Source of the DNA: a virus
DNA length: 47,650 nucleotides
IMG/VR virus record: IMGVR_UViG_3300042295_001659
Location: 1 to 47,650 of that record
Strand: one strand, 5' to 3'
Below, one piece after another: positions 12,828 to 21,200 of this stretch (position 1 is the stretch's first letter; each line of letters opens with the position of its first letter). Made by a program: the position numbers and the translations under genes. The notes beneath the pieces are model-generated. The model worked only from the letters and a program-made list of their open reading frames with translations. It was not told where the DNA came from and ran no database searches.

Positions 12828-13420
12828 TGGACCTCTTTCTTTAACGAAGTGCAAATTCCCCGTTTTTTCTGGACACGGGTTATTCCTGATTTGTCTGAGA
12901 CTATTCCTGTCACAAGACACATCCAGCGCTTTGCGCGAGACTTTTTAACCTTTTCAACGTGCTCATTAGACAGAGGAACTCCGGTTAGTGCTTCGCTGAC
13001 CTTTCTTTTGTGTTCATCTGAACAGGTCCAAGAACGCCCGTAATTAGGATTCAGCGAACCTAATTTGGACAACCTCATATTTTTCCTATGACTTTCAGTC
13101 TTTGGCTTACTCATTTTCTCCAGTGTTAGAGGAGTATGAGGTCTACCAGTAACATCAAATCCGGTCGATGACTGATACGCTTGATTTGCGAATGAAAGGT
13201 CTGTTACAACATTGAGAGACCGCTGCCATTGAATTTCTGCCTGAAGGGCTGCTTTTGCTGACTTATAGACCCCTAGAATGATCTTCCCTACGGGGGAAAA
13301 TGAGGGATCAGAACAGGACCCTAAATAGAGATCGTAGGGATTGTCAGTAGAGTGCTTCCCAACATAGTTTCTCCCGTCAGGCCCCTCCTCATAAGCAAGG
13401 TAGACGGTATGGTAAGTCAT
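12722..13420 (-). CDS. GIY-YIG homing endonuclease (Seg-like)
   Basis: A 232-residue protein. The N-terminal GIY-YIG nuclease fold is visible as TVYLAY (residues 5-10) and NYVGKHS (18-24), with Glu62 a candidate metal ligand. Residues about 103-165 hold DNA-binding repeats (NUMOD3-like: GSLNPNYGRSW, SDEHKRKVSEALTG), and 166-189 (MCLVTGIVSDKSGITRVQKK) match the C-terminal minor-groove module of Seg-type enzymes. No flanking intron is visible, so it is a free-standing mobile gene. The last 35 residues run over the next gene in a different frame and look non-conserved. It overlaps the upstream gene by 4 nt. Confidence 0.85.
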   Translation of the reverse strand: MTYHTVYLAYEEGPDGRNYVGKHSTDNPYDLYLGSCSDPSFSPVGKIILGVYKSAKAALQAEIQWQRSLNVVTDLSFANQAYQSSTGFDVTGRPHTPLTLEKMSKPKTESHRKNMRLSKLGSLNPNYGRSWTCSDEHKRKVSEALTGVPLSNEHVEKVKKSRAKRWMCLVTGIVSDKSGITRVQKKRGICTSLKKEVQWQEFLMSNLTHQTMEASRDISGISLTKVRAKSTR

Positions 13421-13800
13421 CCTAGTGGCAGACGAAGTGAGGGAACGTAGCCATTCTCGCTCACACGACGAACGCCGATGATAAACTTGGCTTTGAAGTA
13501 CTCACCCTCTTTCGGGATGAGGTAGCTCCACTTGATAATTTGCCAGAGCGGAACCAGAAAGAAAGAATACTCCAGGCTCTCACAACCTTTCGCGTAGAGT
13601 TTGCAGAGAAGGCGGGGAGTGAATAACGAGCAGAACACCTCCACCTCATGGATCTCACCGATCTTGTCGGCGAGATTTGCTGGATCGTCCACGCACTGAA
13701 ACCCTTCGGACTCCAGCTGATGTTTTAGGCGAAGCTGCTTTTGGGCTTCATAGGAGAATGCGTCCACGGGGTCTGTAGATGGGGAAGTGGGTATTGTCAC
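13417..13800 (-). CDS. Hypothetical protein (127 residues, GTG start)
   Basis: A 127-residue protein taken from a GTG at 13800 that overlaps the helicase TGA (GTGA). A longer frame from an ATG at 13887 would overlap the helicase by 91 nt and is less likely. A GGGG purine run before the GTG can serve as ribosome-binding site. The product includes EGFQCVDDPANLADKIGEIH and a hydrophobic SFFLVPLWQIIKWSYLIP segment. It is soluble overall and unrecognised. Its position directly after the helicase suggests a replication accessory role, which is inference. Confidence 0.65.
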   Translation of the reverse strand: MTIPTSPSTDPVDAFSYEAQKQLRLKHQLESEGFQCVDDPANLADKIGEIHEVEVFCSLFTPRLLCKLYAKGCESLEYSFFLVPLWQIIKWSYLIPKEGEYFKAKFIIGVRRVSENGYVPSLRLPLG

Positions 13801-15779
13801 TGTTTTACCCCACCGTACACTTTCTCCTTGGCCTGTCGACGAATCTTCTCCGCTCGGTCGGGTGAGTACTTCTGATTGTTGAGCCATTCGTCGTAGGTTT
13901 TGGATGCTGGGTTGAGAAGTCGTTCTTTGTCTTGATCGCTCATGGTGTCAAGAAGGAATTGAGCCTCCTCCATGATCTCATCTTCGGCGTGGCGAGTGTT
14001 TTCCCAGTTCTCGATGACATAAGTCATGCCACCGCCAACCTTGAAACCATCACGCATCACGATCCGCTCCATCATGGTTTTCACCAGTTCTGGGGCTGTC
14101 TTGTTGTTGTACATGGTGGCCTCCTCTTCCGAGTAGAAGTCAAGGCACTTGCTGACAGATTCCCACCGCAGTTCACGGAATCCCTGATAGTAGTGGGTGC
14201 TAGGACGACCAGCGGCCTCCCACTGCTTTTTCATCTTGGACATCAGATCCACACAACTGGGATCAACACCCACAAAGTAGAGGGACTTTAGGTGATCAGC
14301 TAGGATGTGTGGAGTCAGTTCCGGCATCTGATACGAGTCAACGCCAGTCCGTGCTGCGTGTGCGAAAGCCATTGCATTGACGAGCGCCTGCGAGACGTCC
14401 GCTTTGAAGCGGATCCTCTGGCGGGTCGTCCAGTACCGCACTTCAACCTGGAGCCGGTTAATTGACGGATCTTCAACATCCGTAATGACTTCCCAGAAGC
14501 GGTCAGTCGCGAGCCGTAGACACCAGAGGTAAAGAGCCTCAGGAGAGACCCCGAGTTTCTGGGCCAGAAAAGGAATATGCGCACGCGGCCTGAGGTCAGG
14601 AGAACCCTCCGACGCAGTGCCCTGTAGGTGCTTTTGATTCTTGAATACCTCGTACTCCCGATAAGTTGAGAGGATCTTGATGCGATCGATAATCCCAGGG
14701 TCAAGCTCGTAGGCAAAGTTCGCATTCCAATCGTTTGAGTTAACGATGATCGTGCAACGCGGCCAGATTTGCTCCGAGTTCTGGAATTTTTCCTCCGTCT
14801 GGAATAGGCCATTCGTGATCAGGATCTTGGTTTCTTCAGCGGACAGGAATGCCCGCAGGGATTTCATCGCGGTGTCATCTTTGTACGCAATGTCTGCAGT
14901 TGCTGCCGCCTTGAGACCGAATCGGTCTTCAGTGGACTTGAAGGTGTGAGTGTTGAAGCCACACTTTGAGAATGCGGCGGTCATGCCGTTGAACACCGTG
15001 GATTTGCCAAGGCCCGCATCCTTACCGACAACCACAGCCGCCATACGAGCCGTGTGATCTACTGGAGTGGAGAAGCCTGGAGGAAGGTGATTGGCACGGC
15101 CGACACCAACACGACCGAGAATCAGCTTGAGCAACTCACGTTCAGCGTGAGGGAAGATGGTGAATACGTCTTCGAGTCCGACGTCATAGAGAGCGGAATC
15201 AAACCACTTTCGTGCAGGAACCCAAATGCGAGGATTTCGAACAGAGTGGTTACCAGTAAGGGAGCCGTCAGGATCGAATGTTTGACCATAGTCCAGAACG
15301 TCGTGAATGTTCTGATTCGACTGAATGCGCCTCATCTTCAGCAGACGGTCTGTGAAGGAGAATAGATCGGATTCACCACCCTTTGGACGGAAAAGTGGTT
15401 GCCAGAAGTCACGCACCTCACTCTCAGCGCCGTCAAAGACCGCTTCGATACGCGCAAAATCCTCCAGAGTGGAGATATCCTGGAGGGGCTGGAAGCTGGC
15501 TGGATAGTTGATCCCTTTGACCGGCGGTGGGGAGGCCGGCTTCAGAATACGATGATTGATATGCTCCGCGCCTTCGCAGAGTTCAACAGTGTAGAAGTGG
15601 GTTTTTAGAAGTTGAACGCCTTTTGTGTAGAGCTCAGAAAGCGCACTCGCTTTGGGTTTGTCTTCGCTCTTTTTGTCCTTTTTGAAACGCTCGCCGCGCG
15701 GCTTACGCTCTTTAACTTCGTTGATGATGCTGACAGACTGCGGATCTGTAAGTGGTCCGCCGCTGTACTTGTCCGACAT
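13797..15779 (-). CDS. SF3-type (D5-like) replicative helicase
   Basis: A 660-residue protein from the ATG at 15779 (MSDKYSGGPLTDPQ). The ATPase core has a Walker A GKDAGLGKST at about 252-261, a Walker-B-like ADIAYKDDT at 295-303, and a sensor strand TIIVNSND at 343-350, followed by a DRIKIL arginine-containing element. This order matches superfamily 3 helicases of the DUF5906/D5 type that unwind phage and virus replication forks. The N-terminal 240 residues have no obvious primase metal site. The C-terminal part is helical and may bind DNA. It heads an operon with its own promoter at 15808, after a strong terminator. T4-like cyanophages use a gp41-type (SF4) helicase, so this points to a different lineage. 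Confidence 0.8.
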   Translation of the reverse strand: MSDKYSGGPLTDPQSVSIINEVKERKPRGERFKKDKKSEDKPKASALSELYTKGVQLLKTHFYTVELCEGAEHINHRILKPASPPPVKGINYPASFQPLQDISTLEDFARIEAVFDGAESEVRDFWQPLFRPKGGESDLFSFTDRLLKMRRIQSNQNIHDVLDYGQTFDPDGSLTGNHSVRNPRIWVPARKWFDSALYDVGLEDVFTIFPHAERELLKLILGRVGVGRANHLPPGFSTPVDHTARMAAVVVGKDAGLGKSTVFNGMTAAFSKCGFNTHTFKSTEDRFGLKAAATADIAYKDDTAMKSLRAFLSAEETKILITNGLFQTEEKFQNSEQIWPRCTIIVNSNDWNANFAYELDPGIIDRIKILSTYREYEVFKNQKHLQGTASEGSPDLRPRAHIPFLAQKLGVSPEALYLWCLRLATDRFWEVITDVEDPSINRLQVEVRYWTTRQRIRFKADVSQALVNAMAFAHAARTGVDSYQMPELTPHILADHLKSLYFVGVDPSCVDLMSKMKKQWEAAGRPSTHYYQGFRELRWESVSKCLDFYSEEEATMYNNKTAPELVKTMMERIVMRDGFKVGGGMTYVIENWENTRHAEDEIMEEAQFLLDTMSDQDKERLLNPASKTYDEWLNNQKYSPDRAEKIRRQAKEKVYGGVKQ

Positions 15780-15805
15780 GTGGTTTAGGGATAAGTGTGA
15801 CAAAT

Positions 15806-15820
15806 CTAGTGTAGCACTAG
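15806..15820 (-). promoter_or_regulatory. Extended -10 promoter (15808-15816) inside a palindrome, helicase operon
   Basis: On the minus strand TGCTACACT (TGn plus TACACT) occupies 15808-15816, 28 nt before the helicase ATG. The promoter lies inside the perfect inverted repeat CTAGTG-TAG-CACTAG (15806-15820), which could be an operator that blocks RNA polymerase when bound. Confidence 0.5.
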
Positions 15821-15850
15821 ACAGAAAAGAAAGGGGAGCCGAAGCTCCCC
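15821..15850 (-). terminator. Rho-independent terminator after the ssDNA-binding protein gene
   Basis: On the minus strand GGGGAGC, loop TTCG, GCTCCCC forms a perfect 7-bp stem with the very stable UUCG tetraloop, followed by a T-rich run (TTTCTTTTCTGT). It starts 7 nt after the stop codon of the gene at 15857-16816 and ends just upstream of the helicase promoter. It insulates the two units. Confidence 0.85.
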
Positions 15851-15856
15851 AAATGG

Positions 15857-16816
15857 TCAGAAGTCGATGTCAAAAGACTCATCGTCTTTGACAAACGAGG
15901 AGCACTTCAGCACGCATTTTGCGGTGGCGAAGCCATTCCACTCGCCGTGCTCTTTCACGGAGAGGAAAGCAGGTTTGTCGGGAGTGATCTCAGGATCAGC
16001 CGCCAACACCTTCTTGAGTTGGTTGTTAGGCTTCACAACGCAGAAATCGGTGATTTCTACCTCCACATCCTGCCATTCGCCATCCACTTGAGTACGAGTG
16101 GGAGCTGCGAAAGGTTCGGTAACCACAGCCTGCAGGTAGTACTGCATGCCGTATTCGCTGTCCTTTGCACGGTAGCTGGTGATCTTGTACTCACCGATAG
16201 GCATGTGTGCCACTTTGATGAACGGACCTTGAAGGCGTTCACCGGAGGACTCACCACGCTTGGAGGGATCAGAGGCTACTTGAACCTGCTCTGCAATAGC
16301 ATCAGGGTTTTCAGAGAGCAGCACGTCCAGCACGTCGCTGGTGAGCTTATTCTCGTAGTCGGCGCTCCGAATGGGCACCGGAAGAGTGAACAGGGTACCG
16401 CCCGAAGAGAACGCGACGGACAACACGGGCTCGGTATACTTACCGATCTGTTCCTCTTTGAAGGAAAGTTTCAGACCCTTTTGGCCCTGCGATGCAGCGA
16501 GTTTTCCGCCGTCGACGCTCAGAGCGATGTCCTCATCTCCCCAGCGAATGATTAGACCTTTGTCCTCAGTGGAGAAGACAGTGGGACTGTAGAGGCGCTT
16601 GAAAGTGCCATTGGCGTCAGAACGTACGGTGAAGGTTGAGGCTTCATCCGAGAGTTCATTGCCTGTCAGACCAGTGTAGATTGCACCGAGTGCCTCTTTG
16701 TAGGTTGCAGGGAGGGCGCGGTTTGGGATGTCAGTGTAAGCTTTTTGGTACTGACGAGCCTCAAGACGGGCGCGGTTTTTGTCGTCGAGTTGAGGCTGAA
16801 CTTTGAAAGTTTTCAT
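15857..16816 (-). CDS. Candidate single-stranded DNA-binding protein with acidic tail
   Basis: A 319-residue protein, beta-rich, with no catalytic motif. It ends DDESFDIDF, an acidic tail plus hydrophobic tip like that of single-stranded-DNA-binding proteins (bacterial SSB ends DDDIPF). The middle has OB-like segments with aromatic and basic residues (KVAHMPIGEYKITSYRAK, MQYYLQAVVTEPF). The gene stands alone between its own promoter (16881-16889) and a strong terminator, has a 5' hairpin in its leader, and lies next to the helicase. All of this fits an abundant replication protein such as T4 gp32. The assignment rests on tail, composition and context, not on a recognised domain. Confidence 0.55.
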   Translation of the reverse strand: MKTFKVQPQLDDKNRARLEARQYQKAYTDIPNRALPATYKEALGAIYTGLTGNELSDEASTFTVRSDANGTFKRLYSPTVFSTEDKGLIIRWGDEDIALSVDGGKLAASQGQKGLKLSFKEEQIGKYTEPVLSVAFSSGGTLFTLPVPIRSADYENKLTSDVLDVLLSENPDAIAEQVQVASDPSKRGESSGERLQGPFIKVAHMPIGEYKITSYRAKDSEYGMQYYLQAVVTEPFAAPTRTQVDGEWQDVEVEITDFCVVKPNNQLKKVLAADPEITPDKPAFLSVKEHGEWNGFATAKCVLKCSSFVKDDESFDIDF

Positions 16817-16849
16817 CGAAATGGAATCTAGAGAAAATTCCTGTTGAAT

Positions 16850-16867
16850 CCCGAACTAAGCTTCGGG
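16850..16867 (-). promoter_or_regulatory. 5' leader hairpin of the candidate SSB mRNA
   Basis: CCCGAA-CTAAGC-TTCGGG is an inverted repeat with 6-bp arms. It falls about 7 nt after the expected transcription start from the promoter at 16881-16889 and 34 nt before the ATG. No T-tract follows. It could stabilise the mRNA 5' end or serve as a translational operator. Confidence 0.5.
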
Positions 16868-16880
16868 CAGGAACATTCTA

Positions 16881-16889
16881 ATTATACCA
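16881..16889 (-). promoter_or_regulatory. Extended -10 promoter for the candidate SSB gene
   Basis: On the minus strand this reads TGGTATAAT, identical to the nrd-operon box at 1820-1828. It sits immediately after the stop of the tail gene ending at 16892 and 65 nt before the ATG at 16816, leaving an unusually long leader for this genome. Confidence 0.7.
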
Positions 16890-16891
16890 CA

Positions 16892-18217
16892 TCAGGCTGG
16901 AGGTAAACCCAGACGCTCCCGCCACGCGTAATTCTCCCAATTGTTCAGAGTTTGGAGCGAGTTGGCCTTCTCGATGAATTTCTTGGATTCCTCAGGGTAC
17001 ATTGGTTTACTGAGGCCAAATGTGCGGGACGCCTCAATTGAGACGCCTACTGTCGCTCCCTGTTGGGAGTAGGACACAGCGAGAACCTTATAGTCCTCGA
17101 TCTGAGTCGAGCCGGTTTTTAAGCTCGGAATGTAAACGATGTCCTGAGGCTTAATCCCCACAATGGCGGGACACATGAAGAGCTGGGCTTGAAGCTTGAC
17201 ACCCTCCTCCTCTTTGTTCAGTGCTTGCTTCTGAGGCCCATTGGGATTCTCAGAGAATTCCATCCCCTTGACGTTTGACGGACTGGATGGCCTCTGTGTG
17301 CCTTGCTTTCCAGCCTCCTGTCCCTTTGCAGTCTCCTCATTCGCTTTTGTTGGGTTGGTTCCAGGAGCAGGCTTGGGCTTTTTGGGGATTGGGTTGCTAG
17401 CCGATTGGACCGGTTTGGAGTCAAGGTTTGACGTAGGTGGCGTGTAACTCACCTTGCGATTGAACGATGTGATGATTCCTGGGCCCAGAATGTAACCGTA
17501 CCTCTCATTGGCCTTGATCGTGCCCTTAGGGGGAAACTGCACCGTCCCACACTTGCTCTTAGCCTCCCAAGTGTACGGAGCCCACGCCACCAATTCGGCC
17601 TCATTGCCAATGTTAGTGAGTGACAGGGTGTTTCCGAGTTGCTGCTGAAGGGTCTGGGTCATGGACCCATTTGTTTGGTCTTTGAATTGGACCCTTTTGA
17701 TCTTCACCTCTTTTGCGTCTTTCTCGGCGCATTTCGACATGGAAAGCTTCAACGAGTTCGGAAACTGGTTCTCGATGTCTTTCTGAGCCTGAACCGCGTC
17801 CTTGCCTTTGTCTAAGTCTTTCTCAGCGTAATTGATCGAGGCAGATGACTTTGTGGCGTTTGTCTTGAATGCTGAAATCGCAGACAACTCCACCTTGACT
17901 GACATCTCCACACCATAGGAAATTTCCACACCAGAGTAGTAGAAGAAGAACTCTATCTCAGGCCCGCCCTGATACCAGAATTTTATCGTAATCTTCTCTT
18001 TGTACTTTTGTGTGGCTAGCTCCTCAAACACTTTGTAGGCTGGCCCACTCGGGTTCCACATAAAACCGCCTGTTGGAGAGGAGTTTCCGTCGGCGGGCAG
18101 AGAAACTTCCGCGTCGTAAGCGATCGGTTCAGGCACCTTACTCCCGGGAAAGGTGTAAGCGGAGAGATTTGTGTCTCCCCACTTGATGGTAACCTGCGGA
18201 ACGATTAGATTTGCCAT
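16892..18217 (-). CDS. Tail protein, candidate baseplate hub component
   Basis: A 441-residue protein directly downstream of the tape measure gene, the usual place for hub or tail-lysin proteins. It begins MANLIVPQVTIKWGDTNLSA, has beta-rich N- and C-terminal domains (for example KLQAQLFMCPAIVGIKPQDI and IEDYKVLAVSYSQQG), and a Pro/Lys/Asn-rich flexible linker at about residues 265-330. The C-terminal part resembles the late-control gpD/gp27-type hub pattern only in general character. No peptidase or lysozyme motif is visible. Part of the late operon driven from 24159. Confidence 0.55.
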   Translation of the reverse strand: MANLIVPQVTIKWGDTNLSAYTFPGSKVPEPIAYDAEVSLPADGNSSPTGGFMWNPSGPAYKVFEELATQKYKEKITIKFWYQGGPEIEFFFYYSGVEISYGVEMSVKVELSAISAFKTNATKSSASINYAEKDLDKGKDAVQAQKDIENQFPNSLKLSMSKCAEKDAKEVKIKRVQFKDQTNGSMTQTLQQQLGNTLSLTNIGNEAELVAWAPYTWEAKSKCGTVQFPPKGTIKANERYGYILGPGIITSFNRKVSYTPPTSNLDSKPVQSASNPIPKKPKPAPGTNPTKANEETAKGQEAGKQGTQRPSSPSNVKGMEFSENPNGPQKQALNKEEEGVKLQAQLFMCPAIVGIKPQDIVYIPSLKTGSTQIEDYKVLAVSYSQQGATVGVSIEASRTFGLSKPMYPEESKKFIEKANSLQTLNNWENYAWRERLGLPPA

Positions 18218-18220
18218 ATC

Positions 18221-21200
18221 TTACGCGAATGAGTTGTTCTGAAGTTGCTGCACCTTCTTCGAAGTGTAATCCCATACCATCTCTGCAACCGCACGTGGAT
18301 CTTGAACCCCCGAGATGTTGTTGGTGAGGTTTAGGGTGACGGGTGAATTGCCCCACTCTGACGAATTTGAGGTTACTGAGGCAATCGAAGCGCCGGCGGG
18401 AGCCATCATTCTCTCATAAGCCATCGCCGCGTTGGCGTTGGAGAACATTGTTGGGCTGCCCGGTCCACGACCAAAAGCGACGTGAACGTGGTTGTAGTGC
18501 GCTGCCGCTGCGTACGGAGGAACCTTTTTCCCGTTCTTGATACCAAAACCGAGGGGAGTATAGATGAGTTCGGTCAGTGAGGTACCATAGGTGGCGGCCA
18601 TCTTTTGTGCGAAAGCCATCATCTGCGGTGTTGGGCCCGTACCGTTAGAGTAGTCACGCGCACGGTTTGCACCATGGTAGCCGGGATCTCCAGGACGGTA
18701 ACCTGAAGTGATCTGCAGTCCCATGCTTTGAGCGAGAGCGGAGGCTGCTCCGAGGCTGCCCTTTCCTCCTCCGAGAGCGCCGCCGCCCATTCCCATACCA
18801 CCAGCAGCAGCTGTAGCCTTAATTGCGGAAAGAATCCTAGCATCGCCCTGAACACTCACCTGGATGGAACGATTGATCGCAGCAACCGTCATTTTTTGGT
18901 TTTGGGCAAATACTGTGGACAAATGGTTGAATCCTCTCGTTAAAGCCGCAACGACATCGCCCAGAGTATTGTTTAGTCCGCCGGCAGCGGGGATGATTGT
19001 CTCACTGTCGTTGGCGATTACGAGATTAGAGCCTTTTGGCTTATTGGCCATCTCATAGTTGATTGCCTGACCCAGGTTTCCTGCGAAAGGTCGAGCCGAG
19101 CCTTTTGCTAGCGCTGTCCATTCTCCGGAACTGCTCATCCACCCCTTTACCCCATTGCGGGTGAGATACCCGCCTCTCCCGCCAGACCCCGCGTCATTTG
19201 TTGTTCTCCGGTTCTCCTCGTAACCGGCCCTGAATCCGGCCATAGCTCCTTTCAACCAGTTTCCAGCGTCAGCGAGGGCTTTCATAAAGCCTTCTCTTGC
19301 GGCTGTTGCCAGGCGTCCCCAGCTAGAAGGATCGGATAAAACAGCAGCAATTTTGCCAATTGCCCCACCAATGGCAACTTTGACTCCTTGCCACCAGTTA
19401 TTGATTTTTCCAGGTAAACTACTGAACCAAATTCCTACACCGTCTGCCCAGTTCTGCAGCTTAGCTACTGTGGCTCCAATGGCCTTTCCTAGGTCAAAGG
19501 ATGAAATGCCCTCTTTAAGCCTATTAAGCCCATTTCCTAAGGCTGGTCCGATCTTGGCAAGATTCTCACCAAGCCAGCTCCCAATAGTTGAACCCAGCAT
19601 CCCACCGGCAACTGCTCCCACACCGGGAATAGGAATGAGTGCCTGTCCAATGGCGGCCCCAGCCAGTCCACCAGCTAGTCCGCCACCAGCTGACATACCA
19701 GCTCCGAGGTTGCTTTTTCCTTTGGCTTTTTGCGCAGCGAAATCTAAACCGGCGAAAGCAATGCTTAGAAGTGGTAATCTTTTACCAAGAGTCGTCACTG
19801 CTTTACCCGCCTTCGCGAGTTGCGGAGCATGAGTCGCAAGAGCAATCATTCCGGCGGCGATCGTGCTCACCCCCTTCATCTTAAGGTTTTTTGCGGCCCC
19901 CATCGCCTTTGCAACACCGGGGAGTCTGGCTCCAACACCTGCTGCATTTGCGGCTTGACCTGCAACGCCACCTCTTACTGCCGCGCCGAGGCCACCAGTA
20001 ATTGCACCACCGCCTGCTCCTCTAGGTAATTTTAGGCCCCTACCAACAAGGCCCATGGCGATTTTGCCAATAGCGTGGATTAGGAGTGGTGTGGCACCAG
20101 CAATGACCGCACTAACAAACGGCGGGCCAAAAGCAAGTGCCAGTGCTCCAAGAACGAATGGGCGCGCTTCCTCAGATGACAAAACAGACAGCAGAATGTC
20201 AGAGAGTTTTCTTAGGAAGGCGAAGAGTCCATCTTGAATTCCTTGTCGAGCTTTCTCAAAAGATCCGGGTTCCTTGAATGCCTCCATGAACCCTTGAAGA
20301 AACTCACTCTGAATTTTGCCCATCGCCCCTTTCGGGTCTGTCAGCATTCGAGCAAGATCGGCCATCGTCTCACCGAGAGTCTTGAAGATCTCTCCAACAA
20401 TTCTGCCAAATCCTTGCGCCTGGGTGACATCTCCTGCTCGCATGTCAGAAGCGACGTTGCGAAGCGTGACCGTCAATGGACCAAAAACGCGGTCGGTGAA
20501 CTCAATAATGCCCACAGCGAATTGGCTCCACACTGGGCCAATCGCACTCAGAGCATTTGTCAGTCCTTGAACAAGATTGGTGAAAGCGAAACTGAACGCT
20601 TTGAACGGGGTGCTGATTTTATCAGCGCCATCCTTGATGAGTTTGTCCCTTGTCAGGGTCGCTTGAGCAATATCATTTCTGAGTTGCTCTTTGCGCTTCT
20701 CATCGATTTTTACATCTTTGAGTTCCGTCTCATACGCCGCGATCCTCTTATCGTAGACCTTCTTAATCGCCGCATTGACATTGCCCTGTTCCTTCTTCGT
20801 GAAGGTGACGGCCATCCCCAAGATGCCCGCTGAGGGGTTGAAGATGGTGTCCTGAAGTCCTTGCAGTGATCCTGTGAGACTCTGCGCCATCGCCGCAGTC
20901 GACTCACTCGACATCGACTTGTTGAAGGCCTCCATCATTTTCGCCATACGCACGGCGTCGGTGGCATTCATCATCTCGGCCTTCTTCATCCCTCGGCCGG
21001 CAAATCCTGCCTGCTCGAGGTTCTTCATCAACATGATGTTGTCGGTGAAGAAGTCGATTGTGGTATCGATCTTGCCGCGTGTGACAAGGCCTTCAATACC
21101 AGCCGCCACACGGAACCCAGCTGATCCCGTTCCCTGGGAGAACAACGCTGCTTTTTCTAGGAACTGACCGTATTGAACAGCCGACGACTCGATCTTTTTA

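Noticed and set aside
12615-12920. Possible frameshift joining the GIY-YIG protein to the downstream frame
   Set aside because: The downstream frame has its own ATG with a strong ribosome-binding site and the endonuclease is complete through its C-terminal motif, so two overlapping genes explain it better.
13803-13810. A perfect GGGTAAAA inside the end of the helicase gene
   Set aside because: It lies 2 nt before the GTG start of the next gene, so it would leave no leader, and the G run works as a ribosome-binding site. It is not counted as a promoter.
13417-13887. Longer start (ATG at 13887) for the gene after the helicase
   Set aside because: It would overlap the helicase by 91 nt in another frame; the GTG at 13800 gives the usual 4-nt junction.
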